Shown here piece by piece: positions 19,801 to 28,844 of a stretch of 64,000 nucleotides of DNA. This DNA is from Erythrobacter ani (lineage in GTDB: Bacteria; Pseudomonadota; Alphaproteobacteria; Sphingomonadales; Sphingomonadaceae), in contig NZ_JAGSPB010000001.1 in NCBI RefSeq assembly GCF_019204025.1, positions 620,001-684,000 of the forward strand, given 5' to 3'. The stretch's first letter is position 1. The number at the start of each line of letters is the position of its first letter. The position numbers were made by a program, and so were the translations under genes. Under the pieces are notes generated by a model. It saw only the letters and a program-made list of their open reading frames with translations. It was not told the DNA's origin and did not search any database.

Positions 19801-21645
19801 CCACGCGATCGTGGTTTCGCGTTCCTCCATGGTGCCCACGCCTTCGATCACCGTGAGCGGCCGACCGCGGCTGTCGCGGTTTGTCGTGACAACACGGCCT
19901 TCCGCATCGGTTGTATTCTTGAGAAACGTTCCGCTGTTGAAATCCAACGTCGTCAAGCTCGCTTGAGTGGCGGCTGTCGCCCGCCCGTCGATCGAGGCCA
20001 ATTGATATTCGTTGCTGCCTGACGACCTTTTGGCAAACCGATACTCAGTCGCCTTGCCAAGCGCGTTGGTAACATTCCGGACGCGTGTGGAGCCGTCATT
20101 CGAATAGGCGACTTCGGTCCGCTCGGCACCTTCGCCCAGTTCGCTCGAGAGGACGCGGCCCCCGGTATCATAACGGTAGGTGGCGACACGCTGGTCACGA
20201 TGGTCGATTATGCCTGTAACGTGATATCGAAAAACGTCATTCTCATACAGATATCGCACGGAATCGAGAACGTCGCCATTGGCAGCAAGCCGTCTAACCT
20301 CTTTAAGACGTTTGTTCTTGGGCATGAATCTGACGACAGGAGGATAAGTCGCTCCGCCGATTGGCGAACGTCCACCTTTTCCGACGCGCACCCATCTTGA
20401 ACCACTATAAGCCGTCGGACCTGGTAGCGGTAAGTTTTCGTAATCGTATTCCAGCGAAGTTCCGTCCGGCAGTCCAATGCGCTCGACCGCAGTCGGAATT
20501 GCCTTGAGCCCAGCAGGGACAGGATCGCGGAAGGTCAAAATGTTCTCGCCCCATTCGAACGTTGCCACACGCCCAAAGCTATCCGCGAGCGAAGCGAGGG
20601 TGCCGTCGTCCGCGTATGCGAATGTCTGCGAATATCCCGAACGCTGTTTCATGAGCACGGGGAAGCCGAACACAAACGGTCCGCCGTTTGGCCCGCCTCG
20701 TGTTTCCAAAGTCCACACCGTGTCGTGTTCGTCAGTCAATCGCCACACGGTCGGCATATCCCGCATCGTGCCGAGATCGTCTGGCAGAGTTCCGATGTGT
20801 TCCAGCCGCAACTTTCCTGACGAGCCAGAGTAGGAGCTATGCACCTCCGCCCACGTGCCATCAGTCTGGAGCGCAAATCCATAGATGGTTCCATCAGGTA
20901 ACAGGATCGCCGCCGTGGCGTTTGGAGCGCTTGGTGTTCCGTCGAATATCCCTAGTTGGATTTCCCGAACAAACTCAAACCTCCAAGGCCCTCTTAATCC
21001 ACCGCGGATACCGGACCTTGGCAGAACTCCAATTATTATGGGAGCACCGCCTCTTGCGCTCCGATATTTGCGGCCTATGCGGAACTGACCATCGGCAGAG
21101 GCATAATCGACCGCTTCCAAGTACTTCGAACCAGTTGAGAGAATGATTGGGTTGTCGGTCTTCGGGTTCGGTTTCCCACCATCCCCGCACGCATCATCAC
21201 AACTTTGCTCTCGAGCAGGATTGAGGCGGCACAGTTCCGGATTGACTGCAGTGTAATCTTCCGGACACCTTAGTTCGACGTAGGCAGGCCAGATCGTTCC
21301 ACAGGAACTTATCCCGCTAGGATCTCCGGGATCAGGGCACATCCATTGAAACTGCGTCCACACGCAATCCATGCGGCGCCAATCGTCATCAATCATGCGC
21401 GCGCCTACGTGGCGCGATGAGGGGAAGTTGCTCATCCAGTGCTCGTGGTGTGCTTCACAAGCCTCATCAGCGCTACCGAAATATCCGCTCGGACCAGCAG
21501 GTGATACCCACGCCGTAGGGACGGCATCATCGTCTGGCTCCGATTGCGCTTTCGCAGAAGCACTCAGGACAGACCCGCACAGCAGCGCCAAAGTCGCGAA
21601 CCACAATACTCGGCAGTTTCGGAAGATGGCCGATGCGGCGATCAT
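16855..21645 (-). CDS. Full-length secreted RHS/YD-repeat polymorphic toxin
   Basis: This 1,596-aa protein has a signal peptide (residues about 1-33), a Cys-rich N-terminal region (to about 160), then about 1,200 residues of YD repeats (RFxYDxxGR-type) that build the RHS cage. The core-exit motif RYIQADPIGLGGGANPYLYAN and NLIDPAGEA follow. The tip (about the last 130 residues) contains STRDHIDRVADALENRGW, RRGSSYADTTATKNGRIL and DHLLIIPK; I infer a nuclease of restriction-endonuclease type, with moderate confidence. An immunity gene follows within 9 nt. There is no VgrG or PAAR domain, so Sec export is suggested rather than T6SS. Confidence 0.9.
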   Translation of the reverse strand: MIAASAIFRNCRVLWFATLALLCGSVLSASAKAQSEPDDDAVPTAWVSPAGPSGYFGSADEACEAHHEHWMSNFPSSRHVGARMIDDDWRRMDCVWTQFQWMCPDPGDPSGISSCGTIWPAYVELRCPEDYTAVNPELCRLNPAREQSCDDACGDGGKPNPKTDNPIILSTGSKYLEAVDYASADGQFRIGRKYRSARGGAPIIIGVLPRSGIRGGLRGPWRFEFVREIQLGIFDGTPSAPNATAAILLPDGTIYGFALQTDGTWAEVHSSYSGSSGKLRLEHIGTLPDDLGTMRDMPTVWRLTDEHDTVWTLETRGGPNGGPFVFGFPVLMKQRSGYSQTFAYADDGTLASLADSFGRVATFEWGENILTFRDPVPAGLKAIPTAVERIGLPDGTSLEYDYENLPLPGPTAYSGSRWVRVGKGGRSPIGGATYPPVVRFMPKNKRLKEVRRLAANGDVLDSVRYLYENDVFRYHVTGIIDHRDQRVATYRYDTGGRVLSSELGEGAERTEVAYSNDGSTRVRNVTNALGKATEYRFAKRSSGSNEYQLASIDGRATAATQASLTTLDFNSGTFLKNTTDAEGRVVTTNRDSRGRPLTVIEGVGTMEERETTIAWHPTFNLPATVTSQGLTESYSYDAQGRLETLVLTDTTSHSLPYSTNGSSRAYAFSWDANGRMLSENGPLPDSGPNDDLTSYTYDTAGNMLTMTNALGHVTSYAGHDANGRPAIMTDPNGVVTQFAYDLLGRVRIVTVKHPSNPALDAATSMDYDAAGNLTALTMPGVAALTMEYDTANRLTAMIGAGGERIEYAYDAMGNVERETVKRIDGSTARLIRRQFDELGRLMSESLGVRSPARLGYDRVSNLTSLTDANGFTTASSFDALDRVVSTVAPDGGALGSTYDEQDNTLTFSDPISVTTQFTYNGFGEVIQEVSPDRGTNTYEYDDAGRMTRSTDGRGQVIEYTHDALGRITRKQPLGRPASEVIEYHYDAGGLTGSHEIGRLTRVVDGSGTTLLGYDHRGNLTAKQQSIGSSTTAQLTYQYDVADRIMQITYPSGRLVRYGYDAHGRVGSVETKASASAPAWTTIANGHTYEAFGPVKTMALGNGLAVANDWGSDGWLAARRLYNVQGANDLSHLVYRRDAVGRIGTIADLVNPQGSQIYGYDEVGRLTMAVASGSASGGSETYSYSPGTNQLASFTDDSGTRTVAYDGRGNTVSESRPDGIAVAAGYDGYGRLESYDRSNIGAQSYTYNGLGDRVRVDKPTGTRHFVYDGWGRVIAEYGSSVSDVKAEFIWALPPAANDNSPFGGGDHIAGYAPLALVAENSSSQLELYWVHGNHLGVPTVTSNAQGQVVTPGNDFLRPGFPGQSQVLSDLYYNRARDYDPLTGRYIQADPIGLGGGANPYLYANGDPVNLIDPAGEAWFIIIPAVLGGANLAYQLYWNGGQFECVDWWEVGDFALMGTGLGGLVRGLAKRGGRQALRNLWQDQSGAIPGPRNPFGRRGKPSTRDHIDRVADALENRGWEIKNGARGFPEEYIRGPGGGRRGSSYADTTATKNGRILRINTVDTLSDGVTPTARELRNASRIRGQRPRDHLLIIPKPK

Positions 21646-21705
21646 ACGAGGGAATCCTCCAAGTGTGAGACAGGTACCATTGAAACAAGCAGCCGGTCGT
21701 CTCGG

Positions 21706-21963
21706 TCAGTTCCAGTGGCTGCAACCAAAGACGGTGGAGCCCCATTGGGACGCGGACACCGGAATTGTCTGGCTTGAGCGGGTTAAACGATTGCCGTTCG
21801 CGTCATACGTCATGAGCAAGCATGAAGATGAGGCCTGACTCGAGACAGCCACGATCGACGCGGCCATCGGTAGGTACGATGCGAATGGAGTGGCGCTCGA
21901 AGGTGATGCGCTCGAAAGGACTAGTCCGCAGAATATCCCGGCTCGCACGACACTAGGCTTCAT
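21706..21963 (-). CDS. Small secreted YD-motif peptide upstream of RHS
   Basis: This 85-aa protein runs from the ATG at 21963 (MKPSVVRAGIF); an ATG at 21972 would add three residues. It has a signal peptide (CGLVLSSASPSSA) and a single RHS-like strand motif (LMTYDANGNRLTR) near the end, followed by ASQWGSTVFGCSHWN. It lies 60 bp upstream of the full RHS gene on the same strand and is probably co-transcribed. A remnant of a longer RHS N-terminus or a small accessory protein are both possible. Confidence 0.55.
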   Translation of the reverse strand: MKPSVVRAGIFCGLVLSSASPSSATPFASYLPMAASIVAVSSQASSSCLLMTYDANGNRLTRSSQTIPVSASQWGSTVFGCSHWN

Positions 21964-22332
21964 AAAACCCATCCCTTTTCCCCGAATTCGCAACCGAACT
22001 CACCAAGGATACGATTCTTCGTCAAATATTTATTCGGGTCAGAAACCAGCGTGACTTTAGCTTGCGGCAGAGTTCTGCCAATTATTGATATACGCCTACA
22101 GAAAATATGAAGGGGCCGAAAATATCTTTCTGAATCTGCCAATTGATGATGGCTCGAAATGCAGCTCAGTCTAGTCGCGAGACCAGCGCGATTCGCGACC
22201 GCTTCTTGTTACTTCAAATGCCAAGGTATCCGAGCATCTGATATGATGACACTCCTAGAAACTTCAACGAGCTGACCCTGGGTTCACCTCGGCGCTTGTC
22301 ACTCTTCTTCCATCGGCATTCCCGCCGATCTG
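21964..22332. promoter_or_regulatory. Intergenic region upstream of the RHS operon
   Basis: About 370 bp, more AT-rich than its surroundings, with no supported gene. It must contain the RHS operon promoter (minus strand). I could not fix -35/-10 boxes with confidence. The 3' end of the LytTR regulator gene lies at its right border. Confidence 0.4.
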
Positions 22333-23094
22333 TCATCCCCGATCAAGCGATTTCCTGAACGCCGCACCGACCGGCACCGTTTCACCGGTTTCCAATTGGA
22401 TCTCGTATTTTCCATGCCCGAGCGAGATGAGTTTCCTGACAGCCGATCGTTTTACGATGTGCGAGCGGTGGATACGGGCGAATTTCTCGTCGCCCAGTTC
22501 ACGAGCCAGCGCCGAAATCGTGTGTCTGAGATGCAAGGTCTGGCGATCCGTGACGATCTCAACATAGTCGCGGTCAGCACGAGCGAACCGGATTTCATCG
22601 GGAAAAACCCTGATTTGATCGGCTCCGGAGCGAAACCACAACGCCTTCGCCGGAGCGGCCTGATCATGCTCGATCCGAAGCCTGTCGACGAGCTGTTGCA
22701 GCCGTGTAGATCGTTCGTCGAGCGACTTGAGCCGAATGTGCTCACGAGCCCGATCGAGGGCGTGAACGAGCCTTTGACGGGAGAACGGCTTGAGAAGGTA
22801 ATCGGTCACCCCGTGCTCGAATGCGCGCGCCGCATAATTGCTGAATGCGGTCACAAATATGATCTCTGGCAGCTCGGGCAGTTCCAGGATTTTTGCCGCC
22901 ACGTGGAAGCCGTCGCCATGGGGCATTTCGATATCGAGCAGGACAACTGACGGGTTTTCGCGCTCGATATTGGCGATAGCTTCGGTGCCGTTGGCGGCTT
23001 CACAAACCACTTCAGCTTCCGGGATCGTCCCGATCGCCCCTGCAAGACGGCTGCGCGCAAGTCTTTCATCATCGACGATAGCAACTCTAAGCAT
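22333..23094 (-). CDS. LytTR-family response regulator
   Basis: This 253-aa protein has a receiver domain with acidic pocket DD at 8-9, phosphoacceptor Asp54 in VVLLDIEMPHGDG, Thr in FVTAFS and Lys in LLKPF. A LytTR DNA-binding domain follows (about residues 150-250; RADRDYVEIVTD, FARIHRSHIVKRSAV, GETVPVGAAFRK). It overlaps the upstream kinase gene by 8 bp. The pair is divergent from the autotransporter, a natural target; that is inference. Confidence 0.92.
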   Translation of the reverse strand: MLRVAIVDDERLARSRLAGAIGTIPEAEVVCEAANGTEAIANIERENPSVVLLDIEMPHGDGFHVAAKILELPELPEIIFVTAFSNYAARAFEHGVTDYLLKPFSRQRLVHALDRAREHIRLKSLDERSTRLQQLVDRLRIEHDQAAPAKALWFRSGADQIRVFPDEIRFARADRDYVEIVTDRQTLHLRHTISALARELGDEKFARIHRSHIVKRSAVRKLISLGHGKYEIQLETGETVPVGAAFRKSLDRG

Positions 23095-24145
23095 GTTTGG
23101 CGGGCCTCGTCTTCAGAGCGATTTCGACCCGGACGCCGTGAGGCGCTCGCTCGGATACGGCAAATTTCGCATGCCTGCCGTAGAGCAGCCGCAGTCGTTG
23201 GCGCAGATTGCGCAGGCCGGTTCCGGTAGTGGAAGCGGTCAAACCGCTCAGCCCAGGTCCGTTATCTTCCACGACTACGCTGAGCTCGCCGCTTTCCAGA
23301 CTGCACTTGACCATCACATTGACGGGACGGCTTTGCTTCGAAACGGCATGCTTGACGATGTTTTCGACAATGGGCTGCAACAGAAACGGCGGAACAGCCG
23401 CCGATTTTGCAGCATCGTCGATCTCTTCACTGACTTGCAGACGGTCCTCGTATCGGACGTGCTCGATTGCGAGATAGGCCCGCATCGATGCCAGCTCTTC
23501 CTCCAGCGGCACCAGCTCACCCGCTTCGCTCTCCAAAGAAAAGCGCAGAAAATCGCTGAGCATCAGAATGGTGCGCTCTGCATTCGCCTTATTACCTTCC
23601 GAGATCAGCGCGGAAATCGAATTGAGCGTATTGAAGAGGAAGTGCGGGCTCAACTGATGCCGCAGGGTCGCAAGTTGAGCTTCGCGCGCCGCCGCCTCGC
23701 GCTCCATCGTCAGACGCTGCTGTTCGGCGAGTTCACGCCCGAAATGGATGGCGATGAAGCTCATGAACACTGAGCTTACGATCGGGCTGTCATATATGAT
23801 GCCCCCTCGGAAGAGCGGGAGAAATTCGGCGTTCTCGAGATAGGCGAATGGTGGGAACCAGAGAAAGAACGCGACGCCGAAAGCGGCATGGATCAACAAA
23901 GTCACCAGGGCGATCAGCGAAACCCATACCCAGCGAAAGCGCGGTGCATTTCCCAGCACGGTAAAGCAAAGGACCCCCGCCAGGAAACAGAGCGCCGCCG
24001 AAAACGAGTAGGTTACCAGGCGCTGCGGGAGGTCCTGCGGCAGCGATCCCTCGATCATTGAAATGCCGACATAGATGGCAAGAAAGCCGAACCACACGGC
24101 AAGGCTCACCATCAGCAGAGGCTTGTAAAGAGTTCTCTCGATCAT
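23087..24145 (-). CDS. LytS/YehU-type sensor histidine kinase
   Basis: From the ATG at 24145 (MIERTLYKPLLMV) this is 352 aa; an upstream start at 24208 adds 21 hydrophilic residues. It has four predicted transmembrane helices in the first about 130 residues, then the His_kinase motif RHQLSPHFLFNTLNS with His168 as phospho-acceptor, and the ATPase N and G boxes (VENIVKHAVSK, VEDNGPGLSG). It phosphorylates the LytTR regulator encoded directly downstream. The stimulus is unknown. Confidence 0.9.
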   Translation of the reverse strand: MIERTLYKPLLMVSLAVWFGFLAIYVGISMIEGSLPQDLPQRLVTYSFSAALCFLAGVLCFTVLGNAPRFRWVWVSLIALVTLLIHAAFGVAFFLWFPPFAYLENAEFLPLFRGGIIYDSPIVSSVFMSFIAIHFGRELAEQQRLTMEREAAAREAQLATLRHQLSPHFLFNTLNSISALISEGNKANAERTILMLSDFLRFSLESEAGELVPLEEELASMRAYLAIEHVRYEDRLQVSEEIDDAAKSAAVPPFLLQPIVENIVKHAVSKQSRPVNVMVKCSLESGELSVVVEDNGPGLSGLTASTTGTGLRNLRQRLRLLYGRHAKFAVSERAPHGVRVEIALKTRPAKHA

Positions 24146-24461
24146 CGAGTAATGCTCGGATGTTCTATCACCGGGGCCGTATTGCCCTACACATTCCTGT
24201 TTTTCCAATGTCTAGGTCGCAGATTTTCAGGGTTTCGTCGCACGGCGCCTGACGCTTCAACTTACGATGACGCCTCATTCGTCGCGCTGCAGTGCGATTT
24301 CGTCGTCGCACAAACGGCCTCTTACAGCTTTCATCGCGTGGCTATGCGGCTTGGTCGCGTCGATGCTGGCGCGGCCATGCGATCCGCTCTTTCTTGCAAG
24401 TCCATTTACTCCAGTGGCCTCAGCGGCCAGTGGATCGTGCAATACAAGAAGGGGGAACACG
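24146..24461. promoter_or_regulatory. Divergent promoter region, kinase versus autotransporter
   Basis: About 315 bp separate the two divergent starts. A candidate LytTR target (paired imperfect 9-11-mers) could lie here, but I could not define one convincingly. Long frames reading into this region from either side lack ribosome binding sites. Confidence 0.4.
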
Positions 24462-27400
24462 ATGGACAAAACTATTCTTTTCTCGACTGCGCTCACCGCC
24501 AGCCTGGCATTTTACACTCCAGCGGCGCAGGCGCAGGCAGTACTTGGCGAGGCGCCTGATGCTCCCGCACCTATCTCCCCCGATGGAACCATTAACGGCA
24601 TCGGCAGCACCGAACCCGATACCGATATAGTGGTGGATGCGGGCACGCTCGTTTTGGCCAGTCCCAACATATACTCCCTCGACCCCAATTTCGAAGTCGG
24701 CCTTATTCTCGAAGCGGGATCGAGCAGCATTTCGGTTGCCAATGGGGCGCAGGTCGCTGCCCCCACCTTTGCCAGTTTTGGCATCGTGTCCTTGTTCGCA
24801 GCCGACAACACGATCGATATCGCCGGAGATGTGATTTCCAACGGGGATTTCGGCGGAGCGATCTCGGTATTTTTCGCTGACGACAACACCGTCAACATCG
24901 CAGAGACGGGTGTCGTATTCACATCGGGCTTTCAAAGCGTCGGTGTTACAGCCTTCGGAAGCGGGCAGACCATCAATGTCGCCGGGCGAGTACAAACCCA
25001 GGGTATAGAGGCGTCGGGAATACTGGTTGGCCTCGGCACGAATATTTCGGTCGACGTTCAATCGACCGGTCAGGTTCTCGCCGAAGGGGATTTTGCACCA
25101 GCTCTGTCTACTCTGGTGAACCCGTTCCAGAGCGATATCCGGTTCAACAATGCCGGGCTGATCCAGAGTTTTGGCAATGTCGGGCCCGGAGTGGTCCTCG
25201 CAACACCGGGCGCGAGCCTGACAAATAGCGGAACTGTCGCGTCAACCGGAGACGGCGCGCCCGGCGTTTTTGCGGTTCAGAGCAATCACACGATTACCAA
25301 CACGGGCAAGATCATCACTTCCGGCACCACCTTCGATGCCAATATCGAAGAACTCGTCGGGCTGGCAGCCGCCGGCAGCGGAACCACGCCGACGACCGTT
25401 CCCTCCGCGGCGATCTTCGTCGCAAATGGCGGTGTGGACGTTATCAACAGCGGTGCGATCATTGCCCGCAGCGGACCCGCGATCTTCACCAGTGCCGAAT
25501 TCGCCGCCGTGACGAATGCAGCTTTCGGAGCCGGCGATGCGGCACTGCCCGTCACCATTTCCAACGAAAAGCACGGCCTCATCAAAGGAGCGACACTCGC
25601 GATCGAGGGCAGCGACCTGATCGAACAGGTCAGCAATGCTGGCACCATCATCGGCGATGTTATGCTGGCAGGCGGTGACGACAGCTTCACGCTGATGCTT
25701 GGCACCGGCAGGGTGAAAGGCGTGATCGATGGCGGCGAAGGCAACGACACGCTGATACTTTCCGGCAGGGGTGCGTTCAATGGTGCAGGCCAGACCGACT
25801 TTGAGAGCCTTACGCTCACTGGTGGCGCAAGGCAGCGTCTGTCGGGCGATTTCGGCACATTCGAGACTTTGCTCGTCACCGGCGGCAATGCGCTGTTCTT
25901 GAACAATCGGCTGAACATCGACGTCACCGGCATGGCCAATTTCGAGTCCGGCTCAGTGCTCAACGGCTCCGGCGCATTCAGCGGTGACGTAATTTCCGCA
26001 GGGAAAATCGTTCCGGGCGGACGCAACAAGGTTGGACAGCTTTCCATCGGCGGGGACTTTACCCAATCGTCCGAGGGTCTCCTGGCGATCGATATCCGCA
26101 AGCGCAGGGGAAGGCTGTCATCTGATTTGCTCTCCGTGGCGGGCACGGCGAATCTTGACGGCACACTGTTCGTTTTCCCGACCGCGCGCGGACGCCTTTC
26201 CTATGGAGACCAGTTCACTGTGGTCGAAGCGGGCCTAGTGACCGGTGCATTCAGCGAGGTGGTAACCCGATCCAACTCGCCAGTGCTCTATTTCGATCAG
26301 GTCATCGACGAGACCAGCGTTGCCTTGGAAGTGAAGGCTCGTTCGATCGCAGAGCTGGTTGGGGCGGACAGCATATTCGCCTCGATCGGCGAGACGCTGG
26401 ATGCCTTGCGCTTCGGCGGCGACTACGCCAATTTCGCAGGCCTGTTCGGCATGGTCGACGGCGCTGGGTTCGACAATTTCGGCGCGACCCTGATCGGTCT
26501 GACCCCGACCAGCGGCTTCCTGCAAGTAGACAGGTCGAACAACTTCGCGAGACGCTTTACCGGGCAGATCGCGGAGCGCACGCTTACCCTGCGCGCGTTC
26601 GGCAATCCGCCAGCGGGCTTCTCAAACCCAGGCACTTCTTCCTTTGTCCAGGTCGGCGATCCGGCCGATGAAGCGGGCAAGCTAGGCGTATTCGGCTCGG
26701 TCACTGGCTCGTTCCTGAGACCCGCATCCGAACGCGCGACCGGCCAGCACGCGCTAGAAGAAGCCGCCTTCAGCCAGATGGGCGAGGTGACAATCGGTGC
26801 CGACCTGATGATCAGCGATACGGTGAGCGTGGGCCTCGCGGTGAGCAATATGCACGACAGCGCTCCGGGGAGGCTTGGCGGCAGTCAGCAGAGCAGAAAC
26901 GAGAGCACATCGGCAGCGGTCTATGCCGCAGCCAGCTTCGGCAAGGGCTTTGCGGACATGTATGTTGGCTTCGCAGACCAGACTTTCGGACTGCAAGACA
27001 GCGCGGCAGGGCTTCGCGACAATCAGCTACGGTCGGCAGCGGGCCGCGCTGACGGCAACCAGGCTCTTGCCGGTGTCCGTCTCGGCTTGGCGATCGAACC
27101 GACCAAGGGGCTGACGATCGGCCCGGTCGCCTCGCTCGACTATGCCCGTTCGAACCTCGCCGGTTATAGCCAAATTCTCGGCGGCGGAGCCGCGCTCGAC
27201 GTGCATGATCGCAGCTTCACCTCGGTCGGAGCAAAGCTCGGTTTAACGGGCACGCTAGATATCGATGTCGGCCGGACGGGCAAACTTTCGGCCTTTGGCT
27301 CGCTCGCCTATGCCCGTGAACTGGGCGACCGCGAGGATGCAGTCACTGCCAACTTCATCGGCGCAGAGAGCCTGCCCTTTTCGATTGCCCGTCAGCTCCA

Positions 27401-27542
27401 GTCGGACTGGGTGGCCGTGACCGCCGGGGCCGAATTGAAGGTGTCCGACGACCTTAGAGCTGGCGTGAACCTATCGACCGACATGGACCGCGGTGAGCTG
27501 ACCCAGCATCAAGGCCGCATGACCGTGAGCTGGAGGTTCTGA
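24462..27542 (+). CDS. Autotransporter (type V) adhesin
   Basis: This 1,026-aa protein starts at the ATG preceded by aagaaggggg. It has a signal peptide (ending near AAQAQA) and a passenger of about 700 residues, rich in Gly, Asn, Ser and Thr with beta-helix-like repeats (e.g. NSGTVASTGDGAPGVFAV) and hemolysin-like VIDGGEGNDTLILSG. The C-terminal autotransporter beta-barrel of about 270 residues ends in the outer-membrane signature WRF. No protease motif is seen, so adhesion or biofilm is more likely than proteolysis. Confidence 0.9.
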   Translation: MDKTILFSTALTASLAFYTPAAQAQAVLGEAPDAPAPISPDGTINGIGSTEPDTDIVVDAGTLVLASPNIYSLDPNFEVGLILEAGSSSISVANGAQVAAPTFASFGIVSLFAADNTIDIAGDVISNGDFGGAISVFFADDNTVNIAETGVVFTSGFQSVGVTAFGSGQTINVAGRVQTQGIEASGILVGLGTNISVDVQSTGQVLAEGDFAPALSTLVNPFQSDIRFNNAGLIQSFGNVGPGVVLATPGASLTNSGTVASTGDGAPGVFAVQSNHTITNTGKIITSGTTFDANIEELVGLAAAGSGTTPTTVPSAAIFVANGGVDVINSGAIIARSGPAIFTSAEFAAVTNAAFGAGDAALPVTISNEKHGLIKGATLAIEGSDLIEQVSNAGTIIGDVMLAGGDDSFTLMLGTGRVKGVIDGGEGNDTLILSGRGAFNGAGQTDFESLTLTGGARQRLSGDFGTFETLLVTGGNALFLNNRLNIDVTGMANFESGSVLNGSGAFSGDVISAGKIVPGGRNKVGQLSIGGDFTQSSEGLLAIDIRKRRGRLSSDLLSVAGTANLDGTLFVFPTARGRLSYGDQFTVVEAGLVTGAFSEVVTRSNSPVLYFDQVIDETSVALEVKARSIAELVGADSIFASIGETLDALRFGGDYANFAGLFGMVDGAGFDNFGATLIGLTPTSGFLQVDRSNNFARRFTGQIAERTLTLRAFGNPPAGFSNPGTSSFVQVGDPADEAGKLGVFGSVTGSFLRPASERATGQHALEEAAFSQMGEVTIGADLMISDTVSVGLAVSNMHDSAPGRLGGSQQSRNESTSAAVYAAASFGKGFADMYVGFADQTFGLQDSAAGLRDNQLRSAAGRADGNQALAGVRLGLAIEPTKGLTIGPVASLDYARSNLAGYSQILGGGAALDVHDRSFTSVGAKLGLTGTLDIDVGRTGKLSAFGSLAYARELGDREDAVTANFIGAESLPFSIARQLQSDWVAVTAGAELKVSDDLRAGVNLSTDMDRGELTQHQGRMTVSWRF

Positions 27543-27625
27543 CAGGCAGCGGTTCTGCAATTACCCCCCTCGCTCGGCGACGGCGCATTCAAACCGGAAT
27601 CGCGCCTTCCTGAGCAAACGATGAA

Positions 27626-27653
27626 AGCGCTCCCGGCAGCCTCCGGGAGCGCT
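27626..27653 (+). terminator. Strong GC hairpin downstream of the autotransporter
   Basis: The inverted repeat AGCGCTCCCGG / CCGGGAGCGCT is an 11-bp perfect stem with a 6-nt loop, flanked by gaaa on the left. The T tract afterwards is poor (ctcacgttct), so this may be a weak intrinsic terminator or an mRNA 3'-end stabiliser. It is 84 bp after the autotransporter stop. Confidence 0.5.
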
Positions 27654-27912
27654 CTCACGTTCTCAGGGGCGCAGCCAACACGGTGCGGATCGCAAATTTC
27701 GCGCAAAATACGAAAGCCGGTGGCTCGACCAACCGCCAGCGTTTCAATGTCGGTAACGTCCATCCCCGCCGTCAAGTCGAAGAGAATCTCCCATTCATAC
27801 GGCAGCAACCGGGGCTCGCCTCCTGGCCCAAGGTCGTCTTTGACCCCTTCAAATCCTCCGACTGTTTCAACAAGCGTTCTTCGCGAGAACGGCGTGTTGT
27901 CAAGCAGGTGTC
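27654..27912. other. Unassigned spacer before RHS array B
   Basis: Frames exist on both strands, the longest on the minus strand reading through the hairpin, but none has a ribosome binding site or a recognisable product. The breakpoint of the first RHS-B tail lies at its right end. Confidence 0.4.
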
Positions 27913-28611
27913 GTGAATCTGTTTCTTCGGCGATTTGCTGCAATTGACGACGCGGCCAAGATCGCGCTGAACACCTACGATGAGTACGGCATTAACGGTG
28001 AGACCAATGCCGGGCGGTTCCAGTATACCGGGCAGATGTGGATCCCCGAGGTCGGCCTTTATTACTACAAGGCGCGGTTCTACTCGCCCACCCTCGGCAG
28101 GTTCCTCCAAACCGACCCCATCGGATACGAAGACCAGTTCAACCTCTACGCCTATATCGGAAATGATCCGGTGAATCTCGTTGACTTCACCGGTATGTGC
28201 ACCGGCTCGCGCATCACAAACGATGATGGGACTTGCGCCAGTACCGGAGGGTTTACGACGGGAGTTCAGGGTGCGGCTCAGGGAATGCAGTTTGCTGCTG
28301 CACGAGCAGCACAAAGTCAAAGCCACACCTCAGGCAATGTTGGGAATGGGACCGTCTTTCTTACAGAAGATGACAAACCCAAAAGAAAGTCGTCTAGATC
28401 CTTACGGAAACAATGGGAAAAGTTGCACGGCAAAAAGTGGCCAAAAGATCCCGACACAGGCTTCAATCAAGATGTGCATCACAAAAAACCGTTGGCCGAT
28501 GGCGGTTCTGATGATGCCAAGAATGTCGAACCCAAAACTCGAAAGGATCATACAAATCATCACAGAAGACGTGGAGACTTCAGAAGGTGGGGGGGCTCGG
28601 TCGGCAGGTAG
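27913..28611 (+). CDS. Orphan RHS tail with HNH nuclease tip (array B, module 1)
   Basis: 232 codons from a GTG. RHS core is recognisable from [13 protein letters not shown] through [33 protein letters not shown] and YGNDPVN-type residues, a different RHS lineage from array A. The tip ends with [20 protein letters not shown] and [15 protein letters not shown], a clear HNH/colicin-DNase-like motif (His-His...Asn...His). The missing core upstream means it is a truncated or displaced tail; the start codon is uncertain. Confidence 0.75.
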   Translation: MNLFLRRFAAIDDAAKIALNTYDEYGINGETNAGRFQYTGQMWIPEVGLYYYKARFYSPTLGRFLQTDPIGYEDQFNLYAYIGNDPVNLVDFTGMCTGSRITNDDGTCASTGGFTTGVQGAAQGMQFAAARAAQSQSHTSGNVGNGTVFLTEDDKPKRKSSRSLRKQWEKLHGKKWPKDPDTGFNQDVHHKKPLADGGSDDAKNVEPKTRKDHTNHHRRRGDFRRWGGSVGR

Positions 28612-28844
28612 AGGCAACATGCAGTCTGCAATTGCCCTGCCTATGGGTTTGAGCATCGCTTGCCTCATTAGTGATAGCGCCTGTAGCTTCATTAGTAGCG
28701 AGTGGGAAGATTTAGAGGGTAAAGACAATTAGATTCACCACTTTCTCCACTGCACTATGTTTTTATAATTATTCATTAGAAATGAAAAATTTATAGCACA
28801 AATATGCATCTCAGGTATAAGATGGATTATTATGAGGTCGGCAA

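Noticed and set aside
27509..27943. 144-codon minus-strand frame next to the autotransporter end
   Set aside because: It reads through the GC hairpin and the autotransporter 3' end and matches nothing I recognise; coding is not supported.
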